This document shows positions 1 to 9,166 of a stretch of DNA of 59,370 bases, piece after piece; the first letter of the stretch is position 1; the number at the start of each line of letters is the position of its first letter. Source of the DNA: a virus; IMG/VR virus record IMGVR_UViG_3300037106_000077, positions 1 to 59,370 of that record; one strand, given 5' to 3'. The translations under genes were made by a program, and so were the position numbers. The notes under the pieces are model-generated. The model was not told the origin of the DNA and searched no databases. It was given only the letters and a program-made list of their open reading frames with translations.

Positions 1-964
1 CCTTACTCCAATTTGTATCAATTATTTTATTTTCAGTGGTTTTACCTTTATTTTTTAGCCAAACCAATTCTTTATTATAACGAGGGTCATTATACCACCA
101 TAATTCAACCGCTTTAAAATTATTTTTTCCTTTTCTTGCAGTATTAAATGTTTGATAAAAAACAGCATCAAGACCAGAAGGTGTACTTACCATAATAGCA
201 TTACCACCAGTTTGTAATGTTGGCTGTGCTGAAGTCCAGAATTTATCACCCTTTTCTGCCCATGCTGTTTCATCCCAAAACAATAAAGTTGGTGTCATAC
301 CACGTAATGTTTTAGATGCAAATGCTCCTAATTTTGAATCATTATCATAATATTTCAATTTCTGTGTATCTTTTAAATTTTTTTCTGTATCTCTACCAGT
401 TTTTGGTCTAAGCCATACAGGACAATTTTCAATAAAATCAACAACATCACTCATTAATTCATCACGTGCGGTTTCAAGTTTATCTGCAACAATAGCTACT
501 TGTCTATTACGATTAAACATTACATACCAAGCAATATATGCACAAGTTGTTGTTGAAATACCTGCTTGACGATATTTATTAGCAATAACAAAACGGTTTT
601 CTAAATATGATTGAATTAATTCTTTTTGAAATTCAAATAATTTGAAAGGAACAATAAGACCAGCCTTACCTTGAGTTTGGTCAAAAATTGTCAAATAAGT
701 TTCAATAAAATAAATTGGATTTGAAGCACAACGAATAATTTCATCTTCTTGTTCATGAAGAGTTAATTCACTTGCTTTTTTTATTAGACCTGATTTTGCA
801 ACAATAATGGGTTCAATATTTCCAGATTTTTTTCGAAGTTCTTTTGCTAATTTTCTTTGTTCTTCTTTTTCTATTTCCTTTTGAGCATCAAATGGAATGA
901 CTGGAATATGGTCAGGAAATTGTTCTTCTTCTTTATCTTTTAATTTGTCAATATCTTCAGACAT
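1..964 (-). CDS. Large terminase subunit (partial)
   Basis: ATPase half of the phage DNA-packaging motor, which pumps DNA into the prohead through the portal. 321 residues are visible; the C-terminal nuclease lies beyond the left edge. An adenine-binding FQKELIQ stretch is near residue 112, a Walker A-like RQAGISTTT near 132-140, a Walker B LLFWDE at 227-232, and a coupling motif MVSTPSG at 258-264. The order and form match T4 gp17-type terminases. The first 80 residues are charged. A GTATTTATT promoter motif lies 15 nt before the ATG. Confidence 0.93.
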   Translation of the reverse strand, partial: MSEDIDKLKDKEEEQFPDHIPVIPFDAQKEIEKEEQRKLAKELRKKSGNIEPIIVAKSGLIKKASELTLHEQEDEIIRCASNPIYFIETYLTIFDQTQGKAGLIVPFKLFEFQKELIQSYLENRFVIANKYRQAGISTTTCAYIAWYVMFNRNRQVAIVADKLETARDELMSDVVDFIENCPVWLRPKTGRDTEKNLKDTQKLKYYDNDSKLGAFASKTLRGMTPTLLFWDETAWAEKGDKFWTSAQPTLQTGGNAIMVSTPSGLDAVFYQTFNTARKGKNNFKAVELWWYNDPRYNKELVWLKNKGKTTENKIIDTNWSK

Positions 965-978
965 TTATAAATATTTAT

Positions 979-988
979 AATAAATACT
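979..988 (-). promoter_or_regulatory. GTATTTAT-class promoter, terminase
   Basis: Minus strand reads AGTATTTATT about 15 nt before the terminase ATG; same element as before most virion genes here. Confidence 0.55.
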
Positions 989-1075
989 ATCCTTGATTAA
1001 AACCGCAAAGCTCGGTACATTCCTAAATGATGTATCGAACTTCGAAATCTTTTCTTCCTAATATGGTAAGATAGA

Positions 1076-1106
1076 CAAAAAAACCAAAAACGCATAAATA
1101 CGTTTT
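1076..1106 (-). terminator. Rho-independent terminator
   Basis: On the minus strand an AAAACG/CGTTTT stem is followed by a T-rich run. It lies downstream of the 162-aa gene and of a further GTATTTATA motif at 1140-1149, so the stretch 965-1147 may also give a short RNA. I see no gene there. Confidence 0.5.
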
Positions 1107-1139
1107 CTTAACTGTTTTACCTCATGGGTAATCAGATAT

Positions 1140-1149
1140 TATAAATACT
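1140..1149 (-). promoter_or_regulatory. GTATTTATA-class promoter overlapping a stop codon
   Basis: Minus-strand AGTATTTATA overlaps the stop of the 162-aa gene. It would transcribe the 180-nt leader in front of the terminase, which contains a TTACC/GGTAA hairpin and the terminator at 1076-1106. Confidence 0.4.
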
Positions 1150-1636
1150 ATAATTTAATCGAAGAAGTTTCAACAAATTCATTATTTTTTAAAATAATTT
1201 TTCTGGCATTAAGTAAATCTTTGACTTTACTTAATGTCATACCATAATGAAATACTAATAATGGAAATTCTTCATTATCATCTTTTTCAAACATTTTTTC
1301 ATAATCACCAAAATTACCATTTTCATCAGCTTGTTTTTCAATTTCATATGCTAAAGCATGTATTGTATGATAACCATGCATATATTCTCTATCAACTGCT
1401 TCATGTAGGCAAAATAAATCAAATGAACTGGTTTTTAAATTAAAAATTGCATTAATATATTCTTCTGTTGGTGGAGTTGCATTATCACAAGCAGGACTTA
1501 AATCCCAACACCAACCTTCCATATCAATATTTGTTGGGTCTAATGAAAAGATAAATTCATATAGACCTTCACCCTTTGCATTATAACCAATTTTTAAAAT
1601 AAAAATTAGTTTTAATTTATTATCTTCGTAGTCCAT
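1148..1636 (-). CDS. Hypothetical protein, 162 aa
   Basis: I recognise no family. Soluble and acidic (NIDMEGWCWDLSPACDN near residue 35, EKMFEKDDNEEFPLLVFH near 113), with no signal or membrane segment. It has its own GTATTTATA promoter 14 nt upstream and is cut off from the gene before it by a terminator, so it is a single late-type unit between the terminase and a membrane protein. Confidence 0.7.
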   Translation of the reverse strand: MDYEDNKLKLIFILKIGYNAKGEGLYEFIFSLDPTNIDMEGWCWDLSPACDNATPPTEEYINAIFNLKTSSFDLFCLHEAVDREYMHGYHTIHALAYEIEKQADENGNFGDYEKMFEKDDNEEFPLLVFHYGMTLSKVKDLLNARKIILKNNEFVETSSIKL

Positions 1637-1649
1637 AATGTAATTTTAT

Positions 1650-1659
1650 TATAAATACT
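1650..1659 (-). promoter_or_regulatory. GTATTTATA-class promoter
   Basis: Minus-strand AGTATTTATA, 13 nt before the ATG of the 162-aa gene and directly after the terminator of the preceding gene. The terminator-motif-start order fixes the orientation of the motif. Confidence 0.65.
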
Positions 1660-1661
1660 TT

Positions 1662-1690
1662 TAATAAAAAAAGCCACTGGCGTGGCTTTA
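1662..1690 (-). terminator. Rho-independent terminator
   Basis: Minus strand forms GCCAC-gcca-GTGGC followed by TTTTTTTATT, ending the 140-aa membrane protein gene. Confidence 0.8.
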
Positions 1691-2110
1691 ATTTTTATTG
1701 AATTCAAAACCTGTTTGTTCCTTTATTTCGCATAATATTATTGTTAGACACATATTATAATCATTTAATCTTTTTCTTATTTTATTTTTTAAATATAAAT
1801 ATAATATTTGAAATATAATTGATATTAAAAAAATAATTATTGATATTAGTGGACTTTTTGATAATAAAAATATTGGAAGGATGGCAAATATATAGCTTAA
1901 ATTTTTTAATAATATTTTCCAACTAAAAATAACGTTAAGTAAATCGTCAAAATATTGAATAAATATTCTCCTATATTCAAACCAATCACAATCTGAATTA
2001 TCTTCTTTACTGCCTTGAACTTTTTTAAATATTTCAAGTTCGTGTTTCTTTGAACCACCACCAATAAATGTTCTAAAAAATTTATATTTTAAAAATGTTC
2101 TATCTATCAT
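1688..2110 (-). CDS. Small membrane protein, 140 aa
   Basis: Unrecognised family. Two adjacent hydrophobic segments at about residues 70-85 (LSYIFAILPIFLL) and 87-108 (SPLISIIIFLISIIFQILYL) predict a helical hairpin in the inner membrane. Basic N- and C-terminal parts would face the cytoplasm. The size and two-helix layout would also fit a superinfection-immunity or SLATT-like protein, but no motif decides it. A TTGTAAC-n-TCGTATA element precedes it rather than GTATTTATA, suggesting a different expression class from its neighbours. Confidence 0.6.
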   Translation of the reverse strand: MIDRTFLKYKFFRTFIGGGSKKHELEIFKKVQGSKEDNSDCDWFEYRRIFIQYFDDLLNVIFSWKILLKNLSYIFAILPIFLLSKSPLISIIIFLISIIFQILYLYLKNKIRKRLNDYNMCLTIILCEIKEQTGFEFNKN

Positions 2111-2130
2111 AATAATATAATTTAATTATT

Positions 2131-2158
2131 ATACGATAATGATATAAAAATGTTACAA
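2131..2158 (-). promoter_or_regulatory. TTGTAAC-n-TCGTATA element
   Basis: Minus strand TTGTAAC and TCGTATAA with the spacing seen in eight other copies in the window; 21 nt before the start of the 140-aa membrane protein. Confidence 0.5.
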
Positions 2159-2185
2159 AAAAACCCGAATAATTTCGGGTTTTTA
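2159..2185 (-). terminator. Rho-independent terminator
   Basis: Minus strand AAAACCCGAAATTATTCGGG followed by seven T, ending the 785-aa gene. Confidence 0.85.
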
Positions 2186-2198
2186 ATTTTATGTGTTT

Positions 2199-4556
2199 TT
2201 ACACTGTTCCTGCTACACTTCCACCAACAGCAGAATAATCATTTTTTGTTGCAGCATTTTTTATAGATTGTGGCGCATATTTTACGGTTTTGCTATCAGC
2301 AAGTCTTAATGTACCACCATTATTATCAACATATTGTTTTAATATATCATACTTAATATTAATTGGAGTTGTTTTTGATGCTCTACCAATTGCACCCATA
2401 GTAGGATTAATTAATATGTTTTTAAATACTGAAGTAAATAATGCTTCAACACTCGCTGCATTATTGGGGTCAAGTTTTGCAAATTTTTCTTTAATACCAA
2501 GTCCAAAAATTTCATTTACATTATCTTTTTTTTTTAATACAGCAGATTCATATAATTTGTATTGTTTATCAATTATAGAATCAAGTTTTTTTAATGCTGG
2601 AGATTTTTTACTTTCAGTTAATATTGGTTTTCTTAAACCAGCATGTTCTTCAAGTCTGTTACGAATATATTTTCTAAGTTTTTTTTCGGATTCATTCATT
2701 GAAATGTCAATACTTTTATCAGGTTCTATTCTAATTTCAACGCCAGCACCTTCTGGTTTAATAACACCACCACCTAATGTATCAGCAGCAGGGGCAATAT
2801 TTATTTCTGGTTTTTCTTCAGTAGTATCATCTTTAACTTCAGGTTCTTCTTCTTCTTTAATTTGTTTTATTGGTGCAGTTGCACTAAGTTTTTGACCTGC
2901 TTTTGGTTCAGGCACTTTTATTTCTTCAATAGGTTGTGTTTCAATTTTTGCTGGGTCATCAAGACTTTCAGCAACTGGATTTAAACCAGCAATTCCAGCA
3001 CCTTTACCAGTAACTTGTTGTGATATTGCTTTTATTATATTTTTAATATCAATAGGTTGTTGACCTGATTTAGTTAATCTTGTATTTAATGATTGAACTT
3101 GTTTACCTAAATTAGCAGCAATACCTTCAAGTTTTTTTACTTCACCGGGTACTTCACCAGCATGATATGCTTGTTGTACTCCTGTAGCATATTGACCAAC
3201 CGCTTGTGCACCCTTTTGAACTGTACTACCAACAGCATTACTAACTGCTTGTGCACCTTTTTTAATATCACCACCAACTTTTTTAAATGCACTACCAATA
3301 CCACCAAAAAGTTCTTCAATTTGTTGTTTTTTAGATGCTTCATCACATTCACCTAATTCATTAGTATAAGGAGTTAATTTTTCACTGTATTCATCATGAC
3401 CATAATCAGATTTCAATTTACCAAGAATTTCAGGAGTAATAAACAATGCAACTGCTTTAAAATCACCATCATTTTGTCCATCATTATGTGCATTTGCATA
3501 ACCACTAACTAAGTTAGTCATTTCTTCTTCACCACATTCTTGAATTGATTGTGCATTATATCCTCTTGATTCTGCGAATTTAGCAAAACTACTACATTCT
3601 GCACATTGTCCTTCTTCTACTTCAGCAGGTTCAGTTTTTTCAACATTTTGTCCCAAGTCTTCAATATCTTCATCAGGAACAACTTTAGTGATTTTTTCTG
3701 CCATTGCTTTTCTATCTTCAATTTCAACATCAGGGAATTTATCTTTAAATGCTGCAAGAAATGAATTAACATATGACTTAACTTGAGAATCTGTCATTTC
3801 TGTTTTTCTTATTTTTTCTGTCAATTTACCAAGAGATTTTTCAATTTCTTTTGTAGTAATATTTTTTTGGTCTTCTGGATTACCTTCTGTATTATCTTCT
3901 GGAGCAGGAATTTCTTCACCAGATTTATCATCAGTAGGTACTTCTGCAGGTATTTCACCAGTTTCATCACCAGCAGGTGCTCCATCAGTTGCAATATCAG
4001 TAGGTGGTGTTTGTTCTTCAGCACCTGTATTAGAAATAGGTTCTTCAGTAGGAGCAGGAGTTTCTAAACCACTTTCTGGTTCACCACTTAAATCAGGAAT
4101 AGGTTCTGAAGTAGGAGTTGTATCTTTTGCAGCATCTAATCCAGCAGCCATTTCTTGACTTGCTTTAATTTCTTCACCAGCTTTATCTTCATTTAATCTT
4201 TTTTTACTACCAGTTTTATTTGATTTTAATGAAACTGCTTCATTAATTGTACGAAACAACATATTTCTTTGTTTTTCAGCTTCTGATAATTTTTTATATT
4301 GAAATTCGGTAATATTCGCCAATCCACCAATATATGCAAAATCAGCAACATTTGGGTCTTCCTTAAGACCTGCTTTCTTAATGTAATAATTATGACTTTC
4401 TTTAATAATGCCATAAGCAACGCCATCTGCTGCTCTTTTATAATCAATTAAAGTGCCTAAATTACGATTCTGAGATTCTTTTACAATTGTTTTATTAACA
4501 ACTGCCAAATTTCTCATTCTTTCATAATATGCTTCTTCTGATGTGTGTTTTTTCAT
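2199..4556 (-). CDS. Large low-complexity internal or virion-associated protein, 785 aa
   Basis: No family recognised. Layout: a folded N-terminal part (1-115); a long Pro/Glu/Thr-rich acidic linker (about 120-240); an acidic helical part with an EGQCAECSSFAK stretch (about 320); an alanine/glycine-rich amphipathic segment (GGDIKKGAQAVSNAVGSTVQ near 430-460); a second acidic linker (560-640); and a basic C-terminal region with IRNRLEEHAGLRK near 650. The mix of disordered acidic spacers and an apolar helix suits a protein packed in the capsid or ejected with DNA. A GTATTTATA promoter and flanking virion genes support late expression. Function is inferred from context only. Confidence 0.65.
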   Translation of the reverse strand: MKKHTSEEAYYERMRNLAVVNKTIVKESQNRNLGTLIDYKRAADGVAYGIIKESHNYYIKKAGLKEDPNVADFAYIGGLANITEFQYKKLSEAEKQRNMLFRTINEAVSLKSNKTGSKKRLNEDKAGEEIKASQEMAAGLDAAKDTTPTSEPIPDLSGEPESGLETPAPTEEPISNTGAEEQTPPTDIATDGAPAGDETGEIPAEVPTDDKSGEEIPAPEDNTEGNPEDQKNITTKEIEKSLGKLTEKIRKTEMTDSQVKSYVNSFLAAFKDKFPDVEIEDRKAMAEKITKVVPDEDIEDLGQNVEKTEPAEVEEGQCAECSSFAKFAESRGYNAQSIQECGEEEMTNLVSGYANAHNDGQNDGDFKAVALFITPEILGKLKSDYGHDEYSEKLTPYTNELGECDEASKKQQIEELFGGIGSAFKKVGGDIKKGAQAVSNAVGSTVQKGAQAVGQYATGVQQAYHAGEVPGEVKKLEGIAANLGKQVQSLNTRLTKSGQQPIDIKNIIKAISQQVTGKGAGIAGLNPVAESLDDPAKIETQPIEEIKVPEPKAGQKLSATAPIKQIKEEEEPEVKDDTTEEKPEINIAPAADTLGGGVIKPEGAGVEIRIEPDKSIDISMNESEKKLRKYIRNRLEEHAGLRKPILTESKKSPALKKLDSIIDKQYKLYESAVLKKKDNVNEIFGLGIKEKFAKLDPNNAASVEALFTSVFKNILINPTMGAIGRASKTTPINIKYDILKQYVDNNGGTLRLADSKTVKYAPQSIKNAATKNDYSAVGGSVAGTV

Positions 4557-4598
4557 TTGAATATTATTTAATATCTTATTATTTATCTTATATTTTTT

Positions 4599-4608
4599 TA
4601 TAAATACT
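4599..4608 (-). promoter_or_regulatory. GTATTTATA-class promoter
   Basis: Minus-strand AGTATTTATA 42 nt before the start of the 785-aa gene. Confidence 0.5.
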
Positions 4609-4634
4609 TAATTAAGAACAAAAAAATAGGAATC

Positions 4635-4883
4635 TTATATTATTTCATGTTTTTCATCTATTATTTTGTATTTCATCAACATTTCGTATATACTTGGAGT
4701 TATTAAATTTTTTCTTTGAAAATCATCAATAACTGTTTGGTTTGCTTTTTTATGTGAAATACCTTCATTCAAATATTTTGAATTTTTATGCAAACATTCT
4801 AATATGTCATAGAATACTTTTTCAGATTTTTTTCTTTCAATGTATTCTTTTAATTGTTCTTTTGTTATTATAAATCTTTTCAT
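4635..4883 (-). CDS. Hypothetical protein, 82 aa
   Basis: Small basic helical protein of unknown function. It begins MKRFIITKEQLKEYIERKK, a lysine/glutamate-rich amphipathic start like those of several virion-block genes here. It follows the nucleotidyltransferase gene by 3 nt on the minus strand, so the two are probably translated from one message. Confidence 0.65.
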   Translation of the reverse strand: MKRFIITKEQLKEYIERKKSEKVFYDILECLHKNSKYLNEGISHKKANQTVIDDFQRKNLITPSIYEMLMKYKIIDEKHEII

Positions 4884-4886
4884 AAC

Positions 4887-5699
4887 TTAATTCATGAATT
4901 CATCAAGGCTTAATTCTTGTGTTAAATAATCATTTTTTAATTCAATCATTTTTTCAAGATAACCAGTATTTCTCAGTAATTTAAATACCAGATTTTCAGT
5001 TGAATATTCTCCACCAGTATTAAGTCCTGATTGTCTATATTTTTTTATTTTTTCTTTTAATATTTCATGCTTTTTTAAAAAATCTTTTTGATTTTCATGT
5101 GTTTCTAAATCATCAATAGAATTCATAATATCTGCTGCTTTCAATTGTACATCAGCACTATCAATATTTACAATTTTTTTTATTGGTTTTCTAATCCAAT
5201 CATTTTTAATAAGTGAATATGTTCCAGAAGAATAATGTGGTTCGGCACTATCTTGGAAATACATTTCAACATCATGTCCTTTTACTTGAATTGGTAAATT
5301 TTCTGCCCATAATTGCTTTTTCATCTTAAAAAAATCACCCACAAATTCTTTATTTTCTGATATTTGACTAAAATCAAGAATAACATGAACATCTAAATCA
5401 GAATTTTCATTATAATTATAATTTGCAAGACTTCCTGTCAATATAATATCATTAAATTTAAGATTTTCAGCATCACAAAATTCAATAAATCTTTTAGCAT
5501 TCATTAATAAAATTTTTCTAACTTCTGGTTTTATTTTTTCTTCTGAATCCCAAATAAAAGGTGATAATGTATCATGCATTTGAATTGATGATACATCAAT
5601 ATTATCAGGTTCGACCACTTCTTTTAAAGTATCAGAAATATTATGATTTTTCCAATATCTACCAGACCAAAAACGTGGTGTTTTTTTTTCTTCAATCAT
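4887..5699 (-). CDS. Nucleotidyltransferase-fold protein, 270 aa
   Basis: Carries the polymerase-beta superfamily signature: GS at residues 89-90 (ILTGSLANYNYNENS), ten residues before DLDVHV at 101-106, i.e. the metal-binding hG[GS]-x-DxD pattern. Such proteins transfer NMP or other nucleotidyl groups. An upstream IKPEVRKILLMNAKRF helix precedes the core as in related phage proteins. It lies among structural genes with near-zero spacing, so it may be co-packaged. The substrate cannot be read from the sequence; a degenerate, inactive member is possible because the third acidic residue is not obvious. Confidence 0.75.
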   Translation of the reverse strand: MIEEKKTPRFWSGRYWKNHNISDTLKEVVEPDNIDVSSIQMHDTLSPFIWDSEEKIKPEVRKILLMNAKRFIEFCDAENLKFNDIILTGSLANYNYNENSDLDVHVILDFSQISENKEFVGDFFKMKKQLWAENLPIQVKGHDVEMYFQDSAEPHYSSGTYSLIKNDWIRKPIKKIVNIDSADVQLKAADIMNSIDDLETHENQKDFLKKHEILKEKIKKYRQSGLNTGGEYSTENLVFKLLRNTGYLEKMIELKNDYLTQELSLDEFMN

Positions 5700-5713
5700 A
5701 TTTTATTAATATC

Positions 5714-6268
5714 TTAAGCTAATTCTGCTGCAAGTTCTTCATCACTAATCGGAAATAATTTCGAAATTATATCATCAATTTTATCAAGAATATCATAATG
5801 ATTAGTATCAAAAAGATAATCAATTTTACCTTTAAGATGTTCAACTTTTTCCAAATATTCAGATGAATTATCTTCATTAACATTAACTGGTACTGAAATA
5901 TGTTTATTTTTTCTATCAATTAATAATCTATATAAAGTATCAATAACTTCAAGCTCACCCTGATTTAATAATAAATCTATAAATTCTTTTATTTTTGTAA
6001 TTCTTGTTTTATATAGATTAATATCAGGAAAATTAATATTTTCTTTAAAAATTATCTTTGATTCTTCAATACCCTTTTTAAAACGTTTTGCTAATGCTTT
6101 ACGTCTTGGAGTACATGTAGGTTTTGACATGGGTGTACAATAACCTTTATGTTCTGGATTAACAGCTTTTTGAATCCATTTTTTATCGGTTTCAGTTAGT
6201 TTAAAATCTGGATTTAATTTTGCCATATTTTCCAAAAGCAATGATTTAGTATCAAATACTTTTTTCAT
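5714..6268 (-). CDS. Conserved phage hypothetical protein, 184 aa
   Basis: N-terminal helix MKKVFDTKSLLLENMAKLN, then a Lys/Pro/Cys segment (NPEHKGYCTPMSKPTCTPRR near 53-73) that I associate with T4-like phage virion proteins but cannot name, then a helical C-terminal half with an acidic tail (SDEELAAELA). It ends 14 nt before the nucleotidyltransferase start, in the same minus-strand unit. Confidence 0.6.
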   Translation of the reverse strand: MKKVFDTKSLLLENMAKLNPDFKLTETDKKWIQKAVNPEHKGYCTPMSKPTCTPRRKALAKRFKKGIEESKIIFKENINFPDINLYKTRITKIKEFIDLLLNQGELEVIDTLYRLLIDRKNKHISVPVNVNEDNSSEYLEKVEHLKGKIDYLFDTNHYDILDKIDDIISKLFPISDEELAAELA

Positions 6269-6293
6269 TTCAATTGTAATATATCAAATTTAA

Positions 6294-6791
6294 TTATTTA
6301 CCAGTTTTTGCTTTATCCCAAGCAGCAACAGGAACTTTTTTTCCGTCATTATCTTCTACTTCTTTTAACTCTTTCTTTTCTTTATGTTCTTTTTTTTCTT
6401 CAGAAGGAATTTCAGATTCTTCATGTTCTTTAGATTCTTTTTCTTCAGCTTTTTCAAATTTCTTTTCTTTAGATTCTTCACCCTTTTTTTTATCAAAATT
6501 CCATTCTTGAAGATTTTCAGGATTTTCTTCACCAGTTTCTTCAGCAGGAACTTCTTCCTCTTCTTCACCATGAAGCATAGCATAAAGTTCATCAACTTTT
6601 GCTGTTAATTCTGCAAGTTTTTCTTCGGGAGTTTTTTCTTCGGAAGTTTCTTCACCTGATGGTAATGCTGCTACGGGTTCTTCTGGACTTACTTCAGCAC
6701 CCATTTCAACATCTTCATTTAATTTTGGCTTGAATGTTTTGTCGAGCCTACTCATGACCTCAAAAAGTCTTTTTTTATCATTTTTTTTCAT
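6294..6791 (-). CDS. Glu/Lys-rich scaffold-like protein, 165 aa
   Basis: Almost entirely charged: residues 60-150 are Glu/Lys repeats (KEHEESEIPSEEKKEHKEKK), ending in a Lys-rich tail. It starts MKKNDKKRLFEVMSRLDKTF, an amphipathic helix. Composition and position suit a prohead core/scaffold or an acidic internal protein; no fold is identifiable. A GTATTTATA promoter precedes it, and it leads the minus-strand unit running to the 82-aa gene. Confidence 0.6.
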   Translation of the reverse strand: MKKNDKKRLFEVMSRLDKTFKPKLNEDVEMGAEVSPEEPVAALPSGEETSEEKTPEEKLAELTAKVDELYAMLHGEEEEEVPAEETGEENPENLQEWNFDKKKGEESKEKKFEKAEEKESKEHEESEIPSEEKKEHKEKKELKEVEDNDGKKVPVAAWDKAKTGK

Positions 6792-6822
6792 GTTCTTGAT
6801 TTTTATAATTTATTTTATTTTA

Positions 6823-6832
6823 TATAAATACT
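6823..6832 (-). promoter_or_regulatory. GTATTTATA-class promoter
   Basis: Minus-strand AGTATTTATA 31 nt before the 165-aa gene; a second minus-strand copy (AGTATTTATT) lies at 6868-6877. Confidence 0.55.
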
Positions 6833-6898
6833 TTATATGAAGCAATACGTTTAATTTTATCATTTTTAATAAATACTCAACTATATTTAAATGGGTTT

Positions 6899-6908
6899 AG
6901 TATTTATA
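6899..6908 (+). promoter_or_regulatory. GTATTTATA-class promoter
   Basis: AGTATTTATA 18 nt before ATG 6927. It falls inside the longest possible reading frame, which argues that the real start is 6927, not 6891. Confidence 0.6.
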
Positions 6909-6926
6909 ATTAAATTCTTATACAAA

Positions 6927-8957
6927 ATGAGTTTAGAATGTTTAAATGATATAATTCCCAATAATTTGGCAATACACATTGATTTAACTAATATAAAATC
7001 ATGGAAAAATTGGAATACAGGATTAACTGCTTTCAGTTTAACCAAATGGAATGGTGCTGTTTCTGATAATATTAATTTAATTGATTTTGGTCTTACTTCT
7101 TTTGATAATGGTAGAACTAATATTATGTGGAGTGGAATTACACTTACACCAAAAGATACATTATTTTCTATGTATAGAGTTGGTTATAATATAGTTTATA
7201 ATCCTTTATCAGGAGAAACAAGTGGCGTTATAGCAATAACACAATTTCTTCCAATAACTGGTATTACAAGTGGTATAACAGGTAATTATTTCAAACTTAA
7301 TGGTGGATATTTACAAGGTTTTTTTAAATTAAATGATTATAAATATGAATTATTACCAGCACGATATAATAATGGTATAACTATTGAAAATTTATTGTAT
7401 TTGCAACCTGATTCACAAGGTATATTTTATATGATGGGTGCACGTGCAGAAGATAAATATAATCCATATTTTAGTGGTGAAACTATAACAGGAAAAACTT
7501 CATTTACAGGTGTAACAACAAGTTTTGAAAATTATTTGGATGCAATTATAGAAAAACAAATAATTAAAAAAGGTTTTAAAGTACCAGAAGATAATAAAGA
7601 AAATATATTTAATGAAGCTCCTGAAATTAATAATATTAAAAATAATGTAATTGCATTTGAAATAACACAAGATAAAAGATTAACTTATAAATATATTAAT
7701 ACAAATGGTAATATTATTACAAATCAATCTACACAAGTTTTAAGTGGAATTACTGGTTTAACTATAATTACAATTGTATTTACCCCTAATAATACAATTG
7801 ATGACCCAGATTTAATTGATTGTACAGAACAAAGATTAGGTAAATTAATTTTTTATGCTAATGGTCGTGCAGTTTGGATACTACATGATTTTCCTGAATT
7901 TTATTTTAAATCATTTTCTAATGATAAAGAAAAGCAATTAGGTGTACCATATTCTATAAGTTGGGGTGGTGGTAGTTTTGGTTTGAAACATTCATGGCAT
8001 TACGATTATCAAACTTATGTGATATATAGTGGTCAAAATACAAATTATATTAATAACAAATTTTTGGTAGAATCCAATCCTATTTCAACAGATTGTTATA
8101 CTGCACCAACAGGTGATACATATTTAGCAGGATTATCATTAAGTGCTGATAGTACAACATTTACATATATTGATAAATGTAATCCTAATGTAAAACATCC
8201 ATTAACAGTAATGCGCATACAATATACTGGTGGAACTGGAAATACATATTTTATAAAATTCAATCAACCGATTTCAGTATTATCAAATAGAGATTATATT
8301 ACTAATTTATCATTATTTAATAATAGTTTTTTTAGTGGTGGCAGTATTAATAAAATATCAGTAATAATGTATAGTGATAATGTTGATATTGATATTATTA
8401 ATAGTACTGAATATATATATCCATTAACTAATGAATATATATTAAGTCTTCAAAATCTTGGATTACATCCATTTATGGATAGATGTGAATATGAATATGA
8501 ATTGGATAAAGTAATGTATTATGGTATAAATGGAATTCCTGTTACTCCAGAAAACGCATTAACTGTCGGATTTGGTAATGAAAATCCTAATATTATATTA
8601 ACGGGAGAAAATGGCTGGTTACCAATAAAAACTACATTTAGAACAAAAGATAATTCAGGAAAAAATATTGTATATGTGGGAATATTAATCGAAACAGATG
8701 GATTATTCAATACTGGTGGCACATTATATATTAATAATTTTACATATACTGCTTCAGATATTTTAGTACAAGATGAAAGAAAAAATAATTTAACTATAGA
8801 ACAAAATTTTGATTCTGGATTTATTGGTGGAATTCAAAAACTTAGAATATATGATAAAGCGTTTACTTCACCAGAAGTACTTCATAATGCATTAATAGAA
8901 TCAAAAAAGAATCCAAGTATTGTTGTGAATAAGGGTGGTAGAATTATTTATCGTTAA
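6927..8957 (+). CDS. Large structural protein with C-terminal lectin-like domain, 676 aa
   Basis: Probable tail-fibre, baseplate or head-decoration protein. Gly/Thr/Ser/Asn-rich beta-type sequence with GIT repeats (LPITGITSGITGNYF near 110). The C-terminus (GFIGGIQKLRIYDKAFTSPEV) matches the last strand of LamG/concanavalin-like jelly rolls, which bind glycans. The start at 6927 (MSLECLND) is preferred because the longer frame would include the promoter. A 68-aa Cys-rich gene follows after 2 nt. Confidence 0.75.
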   Translation: MSLECLNDIIPNNLAIHIDLTNIKSWKNWNTGLTAFSLTKWNGAVSDNINLIDFGLTSFDNGRTNIMWSGITLTPKDTLFSMYRVGYNIVYNPLSGETSGVIAITQFLPITGITSGITGNYFKLNGGYLQGFFKLNDYKYELLPARYNNGITIENLLYLQPDSQGIFYMMGARAEDKYNPYFSGETITGKTSFTGVTTSFENYLDAIIEKQIIKKGFKVPEDNKENIFNEAPEINNIKNNVIAFEITQDKRLTYKYINTNGNIITNQSTQVLSGITGLTIITIVFTPNNTIDDPDLIDCTEQRLGKLIFYANGRAVWILHDFPEFYFKSFSNDKEKQLGVPYSISWGGGSFGLKHSWHYDYQTYVIYSGQNTNYINNKFLVESNPISTDCYTAPTGDTYLAGLSLSADSTTFTYIDKCNPNVKHPLTVMRIQYTGGTGNTYFIKFNQPISVLSNRDYITNLSLFNNSFFSGGSINKISVIMYSDNVDIDIINSTEYIYPLTNEYILSLQNLGLHPFMDRCEYEYELDKVMYYGINGIPVTPENALTVGFGNENPNIILTGENGWLPIKTTFRTKDNSGKNIVYVGILIETDGLFNTGGTLYINNFTYTASDILVQDERKNNLTIEQNFDSGFIGGIQKLRIYDKAFTSPEVLHNALIESKKNPSIVVNKGGRIIYR

Positions 8958-8959
8958 AT

Positions 8960-9166
8960 ATGAGTAAATTATCAGAAATTTATACTGGGTGGAAAAATTT
9001 CACTTTTCCAAATCTTAAAACAGAAGAATTAGCAAAAAAAAGAATTGAAATTTGTGTTAACAATTGTGATAAATTAAATAAAAGAAATTTCTGTAAACTT
9101 TGTGGCTGTTATATGCCCGCAAAAGTAAGAAGTCCTAAATCGCATTGTTTTTTAAAAAAATGGTAA
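8960..9166 (+). CDS. Cys-rich zinc-binding small protein, 68 aa
   Basis: Five cysteines in CVNNCDKLNKRNFCKLCGCYM plus SHCF form one or two probable zinc knuckles; the tail is basic. Similar short Cys-rich proteins follow fibre or neck genes in T4-like phages. Translationally coupled to the structural protein (2-nt gap), so it may be a virion part or an assembly helper. Confidence 0.65.
   Translation: MSKLSEIYTGWKNFTFPNLKTEELAKKRIEICVNNCDKLNKRNFCKLCGCYMPAKVRSPKSHCFLKKW

Noticed and set aside
61-961. CRISPR arrays and integrase or attachment sites anywhere in the window
   Set aside because: No regularly spaced direct repeats, integrase gene or tRNA-terminal att duplications were seen; a lytic-type gene set is more likely.
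965-1147. Possible tRNA or riboswitch upstream of the terminase
   Set aside because: Only small hairpins and a terminator; no cloverleaf or known riboswitch core.
6365-6608. Long opposite-strand frames in Glu/Lys-rich genes (e.g. Phe-rich frame at 6384)
   Set aside because: Mirror frames of repetitive GAA/AAA codons with no sensible protein character.
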